DNA of 64,000 nt from Chrysogorgia sp. JL179-B06 (Eukaryota; Cnidaria; Anthozoa; Scleralcyonacea; Chrysogorgiidae): NCBI GenBank assembly GCA_035772405.1, contig JAYKKM010000378.1:2709921-2773920 (forward strand), read 5' to 3'. Of the stretch, positions 1-14,033 are shown piece by piece. Made by a program: the position numbers and the translations under genes. Below the pieces are notes generated by a model. It worked only from the letters and a program-made list of their open reading frames with translations. It did not search any database and was not told the origin of the DNA. Every line of letters begins with the position of its first letter. Within the stretch, counting starts at the first letter, position 1.

Positions 1-289
1 CAGGATGGCTCATTTGGCATACTGAGCGAACTCACCTTCATATAATCAAAGCCGTTGGCCAACACTGTGTTATGGGTTTGCAATGATGGAAAATTTAACC
101 ACCCCTGCACTGACAGCTGTATCAATATCATTACATGTAACATTGTACCTACAACTATAGATTTGTGTATATTGAATTCAAATCGCTGAATTTGTCTGCA
201 ATGTCTTTAAACAGTAGCCCGAGTTAACGCCTAGTGGGCGTCTTGTTTAAATTTAAATTGACGCCAGCGCGACAAACCGCTTTCCGGAA
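1..289. other. non-coding, nothing recognised
   Basis: No ORF, RNA gene or repeat motif is recognisable. The stretch ends in GC-richer sequence just before the segment that recurs at 3.7 kb and 46.6 kb. Confidence 0.4.
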
Positions 290-480
290 GAAGCCGCCAT
301 TCGCCGGCGGCGAAAGTTATATTGCCATAAAAACCAGTCATTTCCTCACAAAATCATCGGATGTAGTTTTGTTTTTAACAAACATTACTATAGACATTAT
401 CAGCTGATTTCAAGCCGAAACTGTAGTGTTGAAGGACAAGATAATCAAAGACAAAGACAAGTAAACGGTAAAAGGACTAC
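290..480 (+). repeat. short repeat segment X (CAGCTGATTTCAAGCCGAAA-containing)
   Basis: This ~180-bp segment recurs inverted at about 3,690-3,860 and in part directly at 46,612-46,700. Shared landmarks are the CATCGGATG stretch (first two copies), the CAGCTGATTTCA block and GAAGGACAAGATAATC. In each case it sits next to a copy of the large interspersed repeat, so it is probably an end piece of that element or a second element that often lies beside it. Confidence 0.55.
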
Positions 481-1528
481 TATAAATACGTATACGAAAC
501 AACCCCTCGCCCAATTGCTGTTTGAAACTTACAGTACAGTAATATTTTTAGTTCTAAATTACTTGAATTAGATAATAGCCACTTCATTTGCCAAAACTAA
601 ATAAATTTTCAGTGGACAATATCTCTCAGCTTTGTATTGTCTGAATTTAATTGTTTCATAGGACATCAAAATAAATACATGCAGCCCAAACTTTTTAATT
701 GTTGAGTGCAGCAACAGAATAGTGGGGGGTCTACTGCTGTTTCTACCATCAATCACTAAGAAAGAAATTACTTTTATCACAATATTGATGACTCACGAAA
801 TAATCAATGCAGTATTTTGTATATAGACACCAAAGGCTGTTGAAGGAAGAAAGTGCATCTCTATCATACAATGAGTGTCCTTTAAATAAATCAAATGCGT
901 TAAAATGTCTACGGATGCATACCGGTATAGTGCAAATGTATAGGGGTCCATTCAAATTAGATTTACTAAGACGTATTAGGGATTCTTACACCAATTGTTG
1001 ATGTGGATAGATTATATACAGTAAGTTAATTGATAATTCTACCCACATTCGACTACTGTGATGTGGAGCTGGCAGGAATATGGATAACTAAATATTGATG
1101 TTCATAATCAGAGGTCTCTATGCATGTCAGGGAAACTGATCTTTCCTAAGTCGGGACTTGAAACTGATTGGTTAATAGAAATCCCAAGTTTTGTACCTCT
1201 TGTTTTTGAAGCAAGTTACATTGTGTAATGTTAGTTAGGAAATTCCATGGCATTTTAACATCATATCTACCAGTATAGAGTTATTTTCCATGTTTCAGTT
1301 AATCTGTTCATACATGTTATCGCACCATTATCTATTGCCTTAATTGACAAATATATGTGAAGGATATACAACTTTTGAGTTAAAATTAGTTTTTGTAACA
1401 TTGTTCTCACTGTACATTTATGAATATGTGTTGAAATTTGTAACAACTGTAATTTGTTAGAAAACATATACTATACCAGTGTTAGCATTGAAGGGGCTAT
1501 CCTGTATAAATATTATTGTATTATTATT

Positions 1529-1565
<37 letters not shown>

Positions 1566-2291
1566 CTGTTAAATTTGTTAATTTATCAATGAGCTCTATT
1601 GGTGTCTTTGCGAAAGAATGCTCTACATTCATAAAAATGCTCAACGATCTTGGTTTTGACAAACTTCACCAAAAATATTGCGTAAAAAGAATGACGACGA
1701 TTGCAATCAGAACAACATATTATATATTCTGCTGCCGTAACAAGAAATGGACAAATCCCGACTTACTTACATTTTAATGTTGTGCTGTATACTGTTATGT
1801 GTTTTTATAGTTATATGTATTGATATTATCGATTCAAGTAGTCGATTGTAAATTACATTAAAAAGCGAGATTTACAATTGTATATGTAAAATCTAAATTT
1901 AAGTTTAATAAAGTTTCCATTATTATTATTATTATTAATAATACTAATAATAATAATAATGCATCGACAATAATACTACTAATAATAACGCCTGATGCAG
2001 ATTGAAGATACCATATTTGCCATGTAACAAAGCATATATATGGCATTGTGTACTATAGTACTATAGATGGAGTACTGTAAACATAGATTATAATGGAATA
2101 CATGCCAGTATACAAAACATGGACGTCAAGATCATATTGTCAGAAACATAATATTGCTGGTTGAAAAAAGTATAACCTTCTTATTGTCAGTGATGGCCTG
2201 TAACCATTGAGCCATAGAGATTCAGATGGAGAGCGGTTACAATGATGTACTATTAGATATAATGATATATGTACTGCCTATGCACAGCAGT

Positions 2292-2296
<5 letters not shown>

Positions 2297-2371
<75 letters not shown>
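2297..2371. repeat. (TA)n microsatellite
   Basis: An uninterrupted TA dinucleotide tract of about 75 bp. It is paired with a second tract at 2,627; both are bordered by the direct repeat GCACATTGTATACTTTCATG (near 2,372 and 2,609). Copies B and C lack the tracts. Confidence 0.9.
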
Positions 2372-2376
<5 letters not shown>

Positions 2377-2623
2377 TTGTATACTTTCATGTATATATTA
2401 CGCTCACCGCTCATGTGGTTTGAGCACTCTCATGGATTGGGCGGAGTCTCTCTCAATGAGACGTTTACTGTTTGCGTTATGCATTGCTCACTGCTCGCAG
2501 TTTGAGCACTCTGGTGACTCCACAATGCAATCCAACAATGTGTAGCCGTACATAGTGGGTCCCAAGTCCACAGTTACCATAAAGCCATATGGTGATAGCC
2601 GGTAGGGCACATTGTATACTTTC

Positions 2624-2626
<3 letters not shown>

Positions 2627-2717
<91 letters not shown>
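2627..2717. repeat. (TA)n microsatellite
   Basis: A TA dinucleotide tract with one phase slip near its middle. It closes the ~330-bp block that distinguishes repeat copy A from copies B and C. Confidence 0.9.
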
Positions 2718-2719
<2 letters not shown>

Positions 2720-3555
2720 TAATGATTGGGTGTGTTAATATATACACTGCTGTTATATCAATAGAATCAGTAGATCAATGTAACCTTCACTTGCCATCTG
2801 AGTCTTGGTAGCTCAATGGTCAGAGCATCTCACTGGAAATCAGAAAGTTATCCCTGTCCGGGACACAAAATAATTTTTCTGAGGATATGAGCTTGATTGA
2901 CAATCATCCATGTACTGTATTGTCTGTTTCCCCCCGAGCTCTCCCTTATTTACTACAGCAGTGTATATATTAACACTGACAAGTATACAGTAACACTTGT
3001 TTATTGCTACAAAATTGTAGGCCGGCCAGGCCCAGGTCATATAAACACAGCAATACTATGCATGTTTTTTCACCCTAAACTATTGTATATATAGGCTACA
3101 TGTAATTATCAAGCATATAGTATTTATAATGTTAATCAAATAATAAACATACTGTACATGCAATTCCAAAATTTGTACTCCCACTTACTATTCTGTAGTA
3201 TTATAAAGAACAAATGGTATATATTTTAAACTGCATGGATTTAATTCCAACTCTCAAAATATTATACATATATGTTTCGAAAATTCTAAACATTCAAAAC
3301 ATTACACACCTTCAATTTTTTCCAAATCTCTCTGTTAAGTATTTTAAAATGTGTCTATTAGATTTCGGAGCTTGGAGCAAATACACAATACAGTGTACAA
3401 GTATTTAAATTACATTAAAATTAGCGAGTCAAGTCAAAAAGTTAAACGATAAAGTGAAGCACTGAACTGAAGGTAATGGCTATTCGTACGGTAGCCGTAG
3501 GACGCTATAGTCTCTTAGAATTCAACGAAATGCGGGTAAATATCACCAAAATCCT

Positions 3556-3596
3556 AAACCTAACCCTAATCCTAACCAAATTGCTAACCCTAACCA
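3556..3596 (-). repeat. degenerate interstitial telomere-like repeats
   Basis: Five near-matches to CCCTAA occur in 41 bp, interrupted by CAAATTG. The same arrangement recurs inverted near 4,205-4,250 and 46,780-46,822, so it is part of the repeat family and not an independent chromosome-end scar. Confidence 0.5.
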
Positions 3597-3655
3597 AAAA
3601 ACTATGCAGAAAAGGCAAATTAATTGCTCAACACAGACCGGTGAGTCGGTAACAA

Positions 3656-4164
3656 TGTACATATAATATTAGTCATGTTTGTCGAGAATACTAATTTATT
3701 TACCTTTTACTTGTGCCTGTCTTTGATTATCTTGTCCTTCAACACTATCAACAATATGAAATCAGCTGATAATGTATTGCATCCGATGATTTTGAGAGGG
3801 AATGCTGGTTTTTATGATGGCATATAGCATATATAAACTTTCGCCACAGAAAAAAACGTTTTTCAATACCGTTTCAATTTTTGCATTCGCAATCATGTGA
3901 CGGTTGCAATTTAAATATTAATTCAAATGCAGAGGCTCAGGTCTACCAATCAGCTTCTGTCTATATCTCGTTACCAGGGCCAAATTTTCCAATGCCGCGC
4001 ATGATCGACGACGTTGATCCTGAATATATATATATATATATATATACAAGGAAACTGAAAGTGACTCTACATTACGCCTGGAATCCGTGATGAGGGACTA
4101 AACACCGGTCGATATTAGCACCCTCGCCCTCAGGCCTTCGCGCCGGGCGAGGGGATTATACTCA
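3656..4164. repeat. spacer between inverted repeat copies
   Basis: It holds an inverted copy of segment X (3,690-3,860), a 26-bp TA tract at 4,021 and a GC-rich hairpin-prone block (CCCTCGCCCTCAGGCCTTCG, ~4,118-4,155). Positions 3,840-4,155 recur inverted at 46,436-46,610, so this block travels with the large repeat. Confidence 0.5.
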
Positions 4165-6640
4165 CCGGTCTGTGTTGAGCAATTAATTTGCCTTTTCTGC
4201 ATAGTTTTTTTTGGTTAGGGTTAGCAATTTGGTTAGGATTAGGGTTACGTTTAGGATTTTGGTGATATTTACCAGCATTTCGTTGAATTCTAAGAGACTA
4301 TAGCGTCGTACGGCTACCGTACGAATAGCCATTACCTTCAGTTCAGTGCTTCACTTTATAGTTTAACTTTTTGACTTGACTCGCTAATTTTAATGTAATT
4401 TAAATAATTGTACACTGTATTGTGTATTTGCTCCAAGCTCCGAAATCTAATAGATACATTTTGAAATACTTAACAGAGAGATTTGGGAAAATTTGAAGGT
4501 GTGTAATGTTTTGAATTTTCAAAACATATATATATGTATAATATTTTGACATTTGGAATTAAATCCATGCAGTGTAAAATCAGGCTTGGACTGACCATTG
4601 TGCCATCTTGTGCCAGAACAATGGCACTTATGGCCTGTTTAAAATATATACCATTTGTTCTTTATAATTCTGCAGAATAGTAAGTGGTAGTACAACTTTT
4701 GGAATTGCATGTACAGTATGTTTATTATTTGATTAAAATTATAAATACTATATTCTTGATAATTAGCCTATATATACAGTAGTTTAGGGTGAAAAAACAT
4801 GCATACTATTCCTGTGTTTATATGACCTGGGCCTGGCCTACAATTTTGTATCAATAAACAAGCATTACTATGTATACTTGTCAGTTCTAATACTTAATAT
4901 ATACACTGCTGTAGTGAATAAGGGAGAGCTTGGGGGGAAACAGACTATACAGTACATGCATTATTGTCAAGCAAGCTCATATCCTCAGCAAAGTTATTCT
5001 GTGTCCCGGACACGGATAACTTTCTGATTTCCAGTGAGATGGTTTGACCATTGAGCTACCAAGACTCAGATGGTGAGTTATTAACACACCCAATCATTAG
5101 TCATGACTGAAATATATAGTAACTGCTGTGCATAGGCAGTACATATATCATTAGAACCAGTGCATCATTGTAACCTTATAGGCCGTACTGGCAATCAGAA
5201 GGTTATAATATTTTCAACCAGGAATATTATGTTTCTGACTGGCATGTATTCCATATATAATCTGTGTTTACAGTACTCCATCCATTATAGAACATGTTAG
5301 ACATACAGTATTTAGCTGGCCTAGTGGGTCACAACTTATTCTGTCAATGTAAAATACAGCTTATTATTATTATGTTCACATTGGGAATGTTGACACTACT
5401 ATGTGTGTTAGCTAGATCATTATCGACAAGCAGACTAGGCATGGCATTCTGAATATAGGTTATAATATATATGTGCACGATGATATAATTTAGATACTAT
5501 AGTATACAATGCCATATATATGCTTTGTTCATATGGCAAATATGGTATCTGCAATCTGCATTAGGCAATATTATTAGTAGTATTATTGTTAATGCATTAT
5601 TATTATTAGTATTAATAATAATAATAATAATAATACAATAATATTTATACAGGATAGCCCCTTCAATGCTAACACTGGTATCAATATATGGGGGTCTTGT
5701 TTTCTAACAAATTACAGTTGTTACAAATGTACAGTACAATGTTACAAAAACCAATTTTAACTCAAAAGTTGTATATCCTTCACATATTGTCAATTAAGGC
5801 AATAAATAATGGTGCTATAACATGTATGAACAGATTAATTGAAACATGGAAAATAGCTCTTTACTGGTAGATATGATGTTAAAATGCCATGGAATTTCCT
5901 AACTAGCATTACACAATGTAACTTGCTTGTAATACAAGAGGTACAAAACTTGGGATTTCTATTAACCAATCAGTTTCAAGTCCCGACTTAGGAAAGATCA
6001 GTTTCCCTGACATGAATAGAGACTTCTGATTATGACCATCAATATTTAGTTATCCATATTCCTGCCAGCTCGACATCACAGTAGTCCAATGTGGGTAGAA
6101 TTATCAACTTACTGTATATAATCTATCCACACCAACAATTGGAGTAGAATCCCTAATACGTCTTAGTAAATCTAATTTGAATGGACCCCTATACATTTGC
6201 ACTATATGCATGCCATCCGTAGACATTTGAACGAATTTCATTTTTTTAAAGGAGACTCATTGTATGATAGAGATTCACTTTCTTCCTTCAACAGCCTTTA
6301 TCGGTGTCTATATACAAAATACTGCATTGATTATTTTGTGAGTCATCAATATTGTGATAAAAGTAATTTCTTTCTTAGTGATTGATGGTAGAAACAGCAG
6401 TAGACCCCCCCCACTATTCTGTTGCTGCACTCAAAAATTAAACAGTTTGATTTATTTTGATGTCCTATGAAACAATTAAATTCAGACAATACAATTGTAC
6501 ACTGAAAATGTATTTACTGTAGTTTGGCAAATGAAGTGGCTATTATCTAATTCAAGTAATTTAGAACTAAAAGAAGTACTGTAAGTTTCAAACAGCAATT
6601 GGGCGAGGGGTTGTTGCGTATACGTATTTATAGTACATAT
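4165..6640 (+). repeat. large interspersed repeat, copy B (right arm of inverted pair)
   Basis: Same family as copy A in the opposite orientation, giving a cruciform-capable pair with ~2.5-3.2 kb arms and a ~0.5-kb spacer. Landmarks in order are the TTAGGG-like stretch (4,205-4,250), a tRNA-like region near 5,040, a (TTA)/(TAA)n tract near 5,600-5,640 and the GGGCGAGGGGTTGTT end near 6,600. It lacks the ~770-bp internal segment that copy C has at 49.16-49.93 kb. Confidence 0.65.
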
Positions 6641-7324
6641 ATACTTTATTGTCATTATTTTGCAGGTCGAGTTGGTGATAAAGTGATGAATCTTCCTAAA
6701 TATTTAAAATGATACAAAATAATTGTAAAAAAGTGAAATTGCTGTGTGTTAAAGTGTTTTGTGTTTATCCTAAGAACTATGAATGATGGATGAGATAATT
6801 GGGGGTAAGACCAAGTAAGAAAAAAAGAGGGGGTCAGACTAAGTAAGAAAAAAACCCAGAAGGGGTCAGACTAATTAAGAATAAGACAAATTGCTATGTG
6901 TTAAAGTGTTTTCTGTTTATCCGAATTTGTTTTCTTATTTTTATGCTAATTAAATTGGGTTAAATAGGAGTTTCGATTTGCAGATTTCAGGCAAAGTTGG
7001 GATGGTTTAAACTCGACCGAGGACTGCCTAAAAGAACTAATGAATAATGGTGAGATAATTGGGTGTAAGACCAAGTAAGAAAAAAAGAGGGGGTCAGACT
7101 AAGTAAGAATAAGACAAGTGTATCATGGTCAAAAGAGAACAAATGGAAAGTGACCTAACCCTCGCAAAGCTTAAAAAGCCAAAAAAGAATGTCCCCGCTG
7201 GGTCTTCATATAATATGCTTTAGTAGGCTTGCGTTTTAATCAAATTAGTTGAAACTTTGTATGCATGTGTATCATCATGGTGCAAAGAGAACACATGTAC
7301 CATTTATATAATTACTGCTGGTAC
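6641..7324. repeat. low-copy direct repeats, no gene
   Basis: A ~60-bp unit containing AAGACCAAGTAAGAAAAAAA and GAGGGGGTCAGACTAAGTAAG appears near 6,800 and 7,050, with a shorter variant at 6,860. TTTATCCGAATTTG and GTGTTAAAGTG motifs also repeat. Nothing coding is recognisable. Confidence 0.5.
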
Positions 7325-7824
7325 TTTTGTTTATTCAAATTTAGAAATGAGAAGTTTAAAATGTATTTAACGATTTGAATTGGCGCAAATAAAGGGCGTG
7401 ATAGCTCTGTGGTTTAGGCAAGTGACTTCGTTGCTGAACTTTCGGTATATGGCAGAAATTAATGTAATTACCACTTTTGATTATAAAAATTCAGAAATGG
7501 TTAGTTTAAGTAGTATTTAACGATTTATAATAGTGGAACAGCTGAGTGGTTTATGCTAATGACTTCGTTCCTGAACTTTACGGATATGGAAGAAATTAAT
7601 GTAGTTACTGCTCGTAATTACTTTTAATTAAAATTCAGAAATGGTAAGTTTGAATAGTATATAACGATTATAAATAGCGCAAAGGCCGTAATAGCTCAGT
7701 GGTTTAGCCTAGTGAATTCGTTCCTGAACTTTGGGTATATGGCGGAAATTAATGTAATTACTGCTGGTACTTTTTTAATTAAAATTCAGAAATGGTAAGT
7801 TTAAATAGTATTTAACGATTATAA
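7325..7824 (+). repeat. ~150-bp tandem repeats with tRNA-like D-arm
   Basis: Three to four degenerate units share AAATTCAGAAATGGTAAGTT, a TATTTAACGATT stretch, TAGCTCAGTGGTTTAGC and TTCGTTCCTGAACTT. The TAGCTCAGTGG core looks like a tRNA A-box, but no good B-box follows. These may be 5' subrepeats of the LINE that starts immediately downstream; an unrelated tRNA-derived tandem array is the alternative. Confidence 0.55.
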
Positions 7825-7825
7825 G

Positions 7826-9449
<1,624 letters not shown>

Positions 9450-9815
9450 GCTATTATGACTCAGCTAGTAGCCGTTATTACGCTGTAGTAAATCATAAGC
9501 CGTGATGTCCTGTACTATAATATATTATGACTTGGCTAGTAGCCGTGATGTCCTGTAGTATAATATATTATGATTCGGCTAGTGGCCGTGATGTCCAGTA
9601 TAGTATAATATATTATGGCTCGATTAGTAGCTGTGATGTCCAGTATAGTATAATATATTATGACTCGGGTAGTAGCCGTGATATGCAGGCTAGTAGCCGT
9701 GATGTGCTGTAGTCTATATATATTATGACTCGACTAGTAATTGTGTTGTGCTGTAGTATTATATATTATGGCTCGGATAGTAGCCATGAAGTGTTGTAGT
9801 ATAATATATTGTTAT
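9450..9815. repeat. minisatellite, ~45-50-bp unit
   Basis: About eight degenerate units carry TAGTAGCCGTGATGTCC, TGTAGTATAATATATTATGA and CTCGGC. It begins directly after the LINE tail. Unit length varies because of small indels. No coding meaning. Confidence 0.75.
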
Positions 9816-11087
9816 ATGGACATGTGAGTTGTAGTTTGTCAGATTTTGTCTTGCATAATTACTCGGGCTTAGCCGAGTCTTAAATGCAGCTTCATTTCTG
9901 TGTTCGTCTTCGTCGTCGTTTTCTGCGTCGAGAGAATGTAATTATTGCGTGGGCGTTATGGCGAATTAAAGCGATTTCGGACTTTCCTTTTATTGTCAAC
10001 GAATCGCAGTCGGAAAACCATTTACGAGACCTGTAAACCCTGCTACAATCCTCTCAGTGTGGGATCACATATAGTTTATTATTTAAAGTGCCAAGCTGTG
10101 GAACATGGTATTTGATGAATCTTGCAGACATTTCCATCCACGTGTATAAGAGCTCTTGTGAATTTCGCATTTATCTGCTACGAAACGTATCAATCATCCC
10201 ACTATTATTTTCTCGCACAATCTTATAATGATATAGCTGTGACTGTTATAGTGATGGTGATTGGAATGTTGGTGAAGTTGTAGACTATATGACTTATTCC
10301 CCAATCATGTGTGCCTTTTTATGAGTGCCAAAGCTGTTGGGATAATGTTAAATCAAGCACTTTATGACTCCCCTGATTACAATGTTATATTCCACAATTG
10401 CCACGCTTTGACAATTCCCCGTGCATTTTGTGTTTGCTTACCTTGGTAAACCTACATTCAAATGTGGGAGGAGGGGATATATGTAAAATATTTCGAGCTT
10501 TCCATTCCAAAGGTTCACTTTTCAGAATGTGTCTCCAACAAATGTTGCATGCCACTCGTTCTAGGTTGATTGCGCTAAGCATAAAATAAAGATTCGAAAA
10601 TCAAACTGTCAGTGAGTGAAGTGTGAGGAAAACAGTCAGCGAACTATTACGTTGGAATTCATTATTGTAACGCAAATTGTGTGGGTAAATGTCGGTGACA
10701 GGAAAGGCAGTATTGAGTGTAAGAGTTCTCAAAAACGGGAGAACAAGGTTGGAGTGTGAGTAATGGTCCTCACTTTTTTGGAAAGGACATTATCTCGTGT
10801 CTTGGTGTGGCTTAGCCTTTCACGTGGGTGAAGTATTGTCAGTTTAATAAATTAATGTGAAAATTAATTCACATAATTCAATGAGAAGGGTTATTTTAAG
10901 GCTACTTAATTGTTCATATACAATAAGAGTTATTTCATTGACTTAATATTTAATTAGGGGAGTTGGCTTGGAAAATTTATTTTATTTTATTTTTTATTTC
11001 ATTGCCAGCTTGCGTATTCCAGGTGAGTAAAGATAGAATGATCAAAGCGACTGATTGGAACATGTAGATTAGTGGCTAATTAAATGG
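9816..11087. other. intergenic, no recognisable gene
   Basis: A short hairpin ACTCGGGCTTAGCCGAGT lies at ~9,862-9,879. The two overlapping ~63-65-aa frames at 10,385-10,589 show no family signature and mirror each other on opposite strands, so I treat them as chance. Confidence 0.5.
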
Positions 11088-12045
11088 TGCCTTTGTTCTT
11101 TGTCGGACAGCGGTTCTGCTCTTAGGACTGTATATGTTCTTCTAGACAATAGTATAGAGTCTATTGTCGCCACATGAAGACGTCTTGCTCGTAACAAGGC
11201 GATGTAGCTAGTTCATTAACCTCAATTTGTATCATATAATATATATATGTTATTTACCGGCTGGGAAGTCCGCACTGAAAAAATAGAGACCGAAGCCCGA
11301 GACCGAAGGCCGCGTCCGAGACTGAGGGAAAATATTTTTCCAGTACGGACCGACCAAAACGGTAAATAACGTGTTTATATACAATGTTTACGGTAAATAA
11401 CGTGTTTATATACAAACGGTAAATAACGTTTTTTCGAGCAAAGTCAAAACAATTGCAATTTTTTGGCGCGAAAAGTTGCGAGAGGTCCGTACTGGTGTGA
11501 TACGGACCTCGTACTCAGCCAATCAAAAGGCTCTATTTTAGTTACGGACCTGAGTTACAGACCTCAAAAAAAATAAAAGTTGATACTAGGATTGGAATGT
11601 GATTTAATAATATTGCACGCTGCAATAAAACTTGAGTAATATGATAAAACTTCTTACCGTTCAATAAAAATAATAAAACTAGAATTTTAGAATTTAAAAT
11701 ATATCTTCTTAATATAAAGCATCCCTGTAGTTCAATGCAGCTCTATAACCAAAACATTTGTTCGTTGCATTAGTTTCTGGTTTAGTAGCGGTAACATACG
11801 ATTATTATTTTCAAATCATAGCGATCTGGATTTGTTAATCAGATAAATGGCTTAAATTGCAATTTATAACTCCACGTTTTTTATATCGATGACTCTGAAT
11901 AATTTCCTATTCTAGTTGTAATGATGCCTCAGTAGTCGGTGTGTCGTGCATTATTTTACATGTAATGTGTTCTTCATTATTTTTAAATTTTTGCAGCCGA
12001 TCTGTTAATTAATTTGATAATAATATCCGATATTATAATATAATT
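11088..12045 (+). repeat. segmental duplicate 1 (partner at 14,985-15,606)
   Basis: Shared blocks in the same order include GGTGCCTTTGTT, TTGTCGGACAG, GGCGATGTAGCTAGTTC, TTGATACTAGGATT, GTTTCTGGTTTAGTAGCGGT and GATATTATAATATAA. This copy carries ~330 bp (about 11,250-11,577) that the partner lacks, so the partner marks the pre-insertion state. Confidence 0.7.
11250..11577. mobile_element. non-autonomous insertion (MITE-like) in segmental duplicate
   Basis: The segment is missing from the paralogous copy between its TATATTATATAATATAA and TTGATACTAGG blocks. It begins TTATTTACCGG and contains three inverted or direct CGGTAAATAACG motifs (11,360-11,430), a purine-rich block with repeated GACCGAAG/GAGACC, and paired TACGGACC motifs. 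I cannot assign a superfamily. Confidence 0.5.
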
Positions 12046-12201
12046 ACTACTTATTGACCGAGCGTGAGGTCTGTACTAGTGAAATATCGGACCGACGTTT
12101 TTAGTACGGACCGAGCTAGCGCAGCGAGCCGAGGTCTGTGCAGAAAACGGAGGTCCGATATTTCACTAGTACAGACCGAACAAGCGAGGTCAATAAGTAG
12201 T
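12046..12201. mobile_element. palindromic MITE, 156 bp
   Basis: The ends ACTACTTATTGACC and GGTCAATAAGTAGT are perfect inverted repeats. Homology continues inward (GGTCTGTACTAGTGAAATAT, then CGGACC) so most of the element folds on itself. It sits at the breakpoint of segmental duplicate 1. No clear target duplication, no coding capacity. Confidence 0.65.
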
Positions 12202-12925
12202 TTATTATATGACAACAAATGTTGTGAACGTTCAGTGAAACCTCTACAGTGTTAGGCTCGTATTCGCCACCATCTTTCTTGCGAACTAAATCAAAATGGC
12301 AGATGTTTTCCAATTTTTAAAGTACTCTCCGTTTCGCTAGATTCCTAAAATTTCTACCTCGAATAGCATTTTTCATTTGCTTTTGTTTGACATATTGTTC
12401 AAGGTTGTGCGTTAAGCATAATTGAAAAACCCACCTGAAATTCTACATTACCTGCGAGAAGTAAACGTTATATTATCACGAACAATGTTATGAACGTTTT
12501 GTACATTTTAAAAAGTTTCACATAACGCGGAAACCTGAGCTATACATCAAATGAAAGCTTATAAAATTTCCAACAACATACCTGCACGATATATTTCAAC
12601 AATGAGTAGTTCTTAAATTATTATCCATCTTGTTGCGTATAATGACATGACTTTTCATTTTGTTTATAAAATTTTCACTGTCAGCAACTGTCAGCAGTCC
12701 GAAATATTTTAATTATTTTCGCTTTAAATAGACAGAGAAGAAGACCAGAACGAAGGGATAGAAGTGGAAATCCGATCGGATAAAAGTAACAGAATTTAAA
12801 TCCATTTTTAATATATTTATTGCTTTGCTGATTTTTGCGTTGATGATGGTGGTGATTGTATTTGAAATGAAGATACTACGTGTCGTGTTAATGAAGATGA
12901 CGGTGATTAGCTACATTGGTGCTCA
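12202..12925. repeat. intergenic with a repeat related to 61.2-61.5 kb
   Basis: From about 12,410 to 12,650 the sequence resembles one arm of the foldback at 60,517-61,549: TGCGTTAAGCAT, then CTATACATCAAATGAAAGCT, TTTCCAACAACAT and ATATTTCAACAATG. A GATGATGGTGGTGATTGTAT block near 12,842 recurs near 14,046. No gene recognised. Confidence 0.5.
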
Positions 12926-14033
12926 GGGGTATTACGGCCCTCTTGACTTCGACACTGAAATTTCTTATTTTCCAGAGATTTTTTCAAACTAAGTCAAACC
13001 ATGGCTAGTAGAAAAACTGTATAGGAAACTAAGGCACCATGAGTTGATCCCGTGAAAACCTAGTTGAAAATCGTGATGTCACAAAATCTCCATTAAACGC
13101 AACTTTTAGCAACAATACAGCTAAAAATGATAGTCAAACTACAAAAAATATAACAATGCCACTTTGCGATGGAATATCTGAGTAACTTTAGATGGTGAAA
13201 AACGCGTTGCAAATTTCAATTAAAGCAACGGTAGTTTTTGCGACGCCAGTTTCTTCACAACAAAAATAAAACAGCTGAAACAAAGACAAACAGCATTTAC
13301 CTCGAACACTTAGTCGTGGCTTAGGCAGGTTTGTGAGACGATGGAACGTTTTGGAATCTCAATATAGCTACCTGAATACGAAAATATGGAGAAGTCAAAG
13401 AGAAACTCAGCAAAATCTGCATACTCGTGACATCTTCGTGATATAACGATTTTCAACTATGTTTTTACGCTCACGTCACTCAGTTTCCTATCCAGTATTT
13501 TTATTATCCATGGTCAAACTTACCAAACATATTATCATACAGCAGAAGCTAATGTACGGTTTAGTTTCGCTGAGAACAAGATCAAGGGACTCATTGGCGG
13601 CCATATTGGATGAAAACTTAAAACGTTCTTAAGGCAGGCGATTATATATATAAATATATATAATTTAAACAATTAAACAGCGTAATTTAATGCAAATATT
13701 GATCTGGTTTATCAAGCTAAGTTACAAGATTGTATAGCTTTACCGTAAATGGAAACTTTTTGCGCCTGATTTTTCCTCTAATTACAATTTATCTAATATT
13801 TTTGTTAATGAAAATTGATTCCTATATACCATTCAACTTAACATGATAAATGTAATTAAAATTTGCATAAAATTACGCTGTTTAATTGTTTAAATTATAT
13901 TTATTCGCATTCATCCAATATGGCAGTCAATGAGTCACGTGACTTTCTTGTTATGGAAACAAAATCTGGCAAAATCTGGAAAACAGGAAATTTCAGTGTC
14001 GAAGTCAAGAGCCATGCTTTAATACCCATGAGT
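12926..14033. mobile_element. foldback/TIR element, ~1.1 kb
   Basis: Ends match as inverted repeats: GGGTATTA, then CTCTTGACTTCGACACTGAA on the left (12,941 onward) against its reverse complement at 13,989-14,013 and TAATACCC at 14,026. A second, inner inverted pair (about 13,580-13,720 and 13,855-13,960) shares GGCGGCCATATTGGATG-like and AATTAAACAGCGTAATTT sequence. Direct repeats of GATGGTGATTGTATTTGAAAT lie just outside both ends. No transposase is present. Confidence 0.6.

Larger units (their letters stand above)
470..3655 (-). repeat. large interspersed repeat, copy A (left arm of inverted pair)
   Basis: Reverse-complement similarity to 4,165-6,640 and 46,720-50,225 runs across the whole segment. 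Examples are GGGCGAGGGGTTGTT with ACGTATA at one end and GAGCAATTAATTTGCC with CACCGGTCTGTG at the other. Internal landmarks are a (TTA)n tract near 1,535, tRNA-like stretches near 2,185 and 2,810, (TA)n tracts at 2,297 and 2,627, and degenerate CCCTAA repeats near 3,556-3,596. I see no coding domain. This copy is longer than copy B mainly because of the two (TA)n tracts and the sequence between them. The superfamily is unknown; a non-autonomous composite of older elements is likely. Confidence 0.65.

Noticed and set aside
2297..2717. Hammerhead motif sought between the two TA tracts near 2.4-2.6 kb
   Set aside because: No CTGATGA...GAAA pair with flanking helices could be found there.
9862..9879. 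Hairpin ACTCGGGCTTAGCCGAGT as a terminator or regulatory element
   Set aside because: No gene next to it and eukaryotic context; a short chance or transposon-end palindrome.
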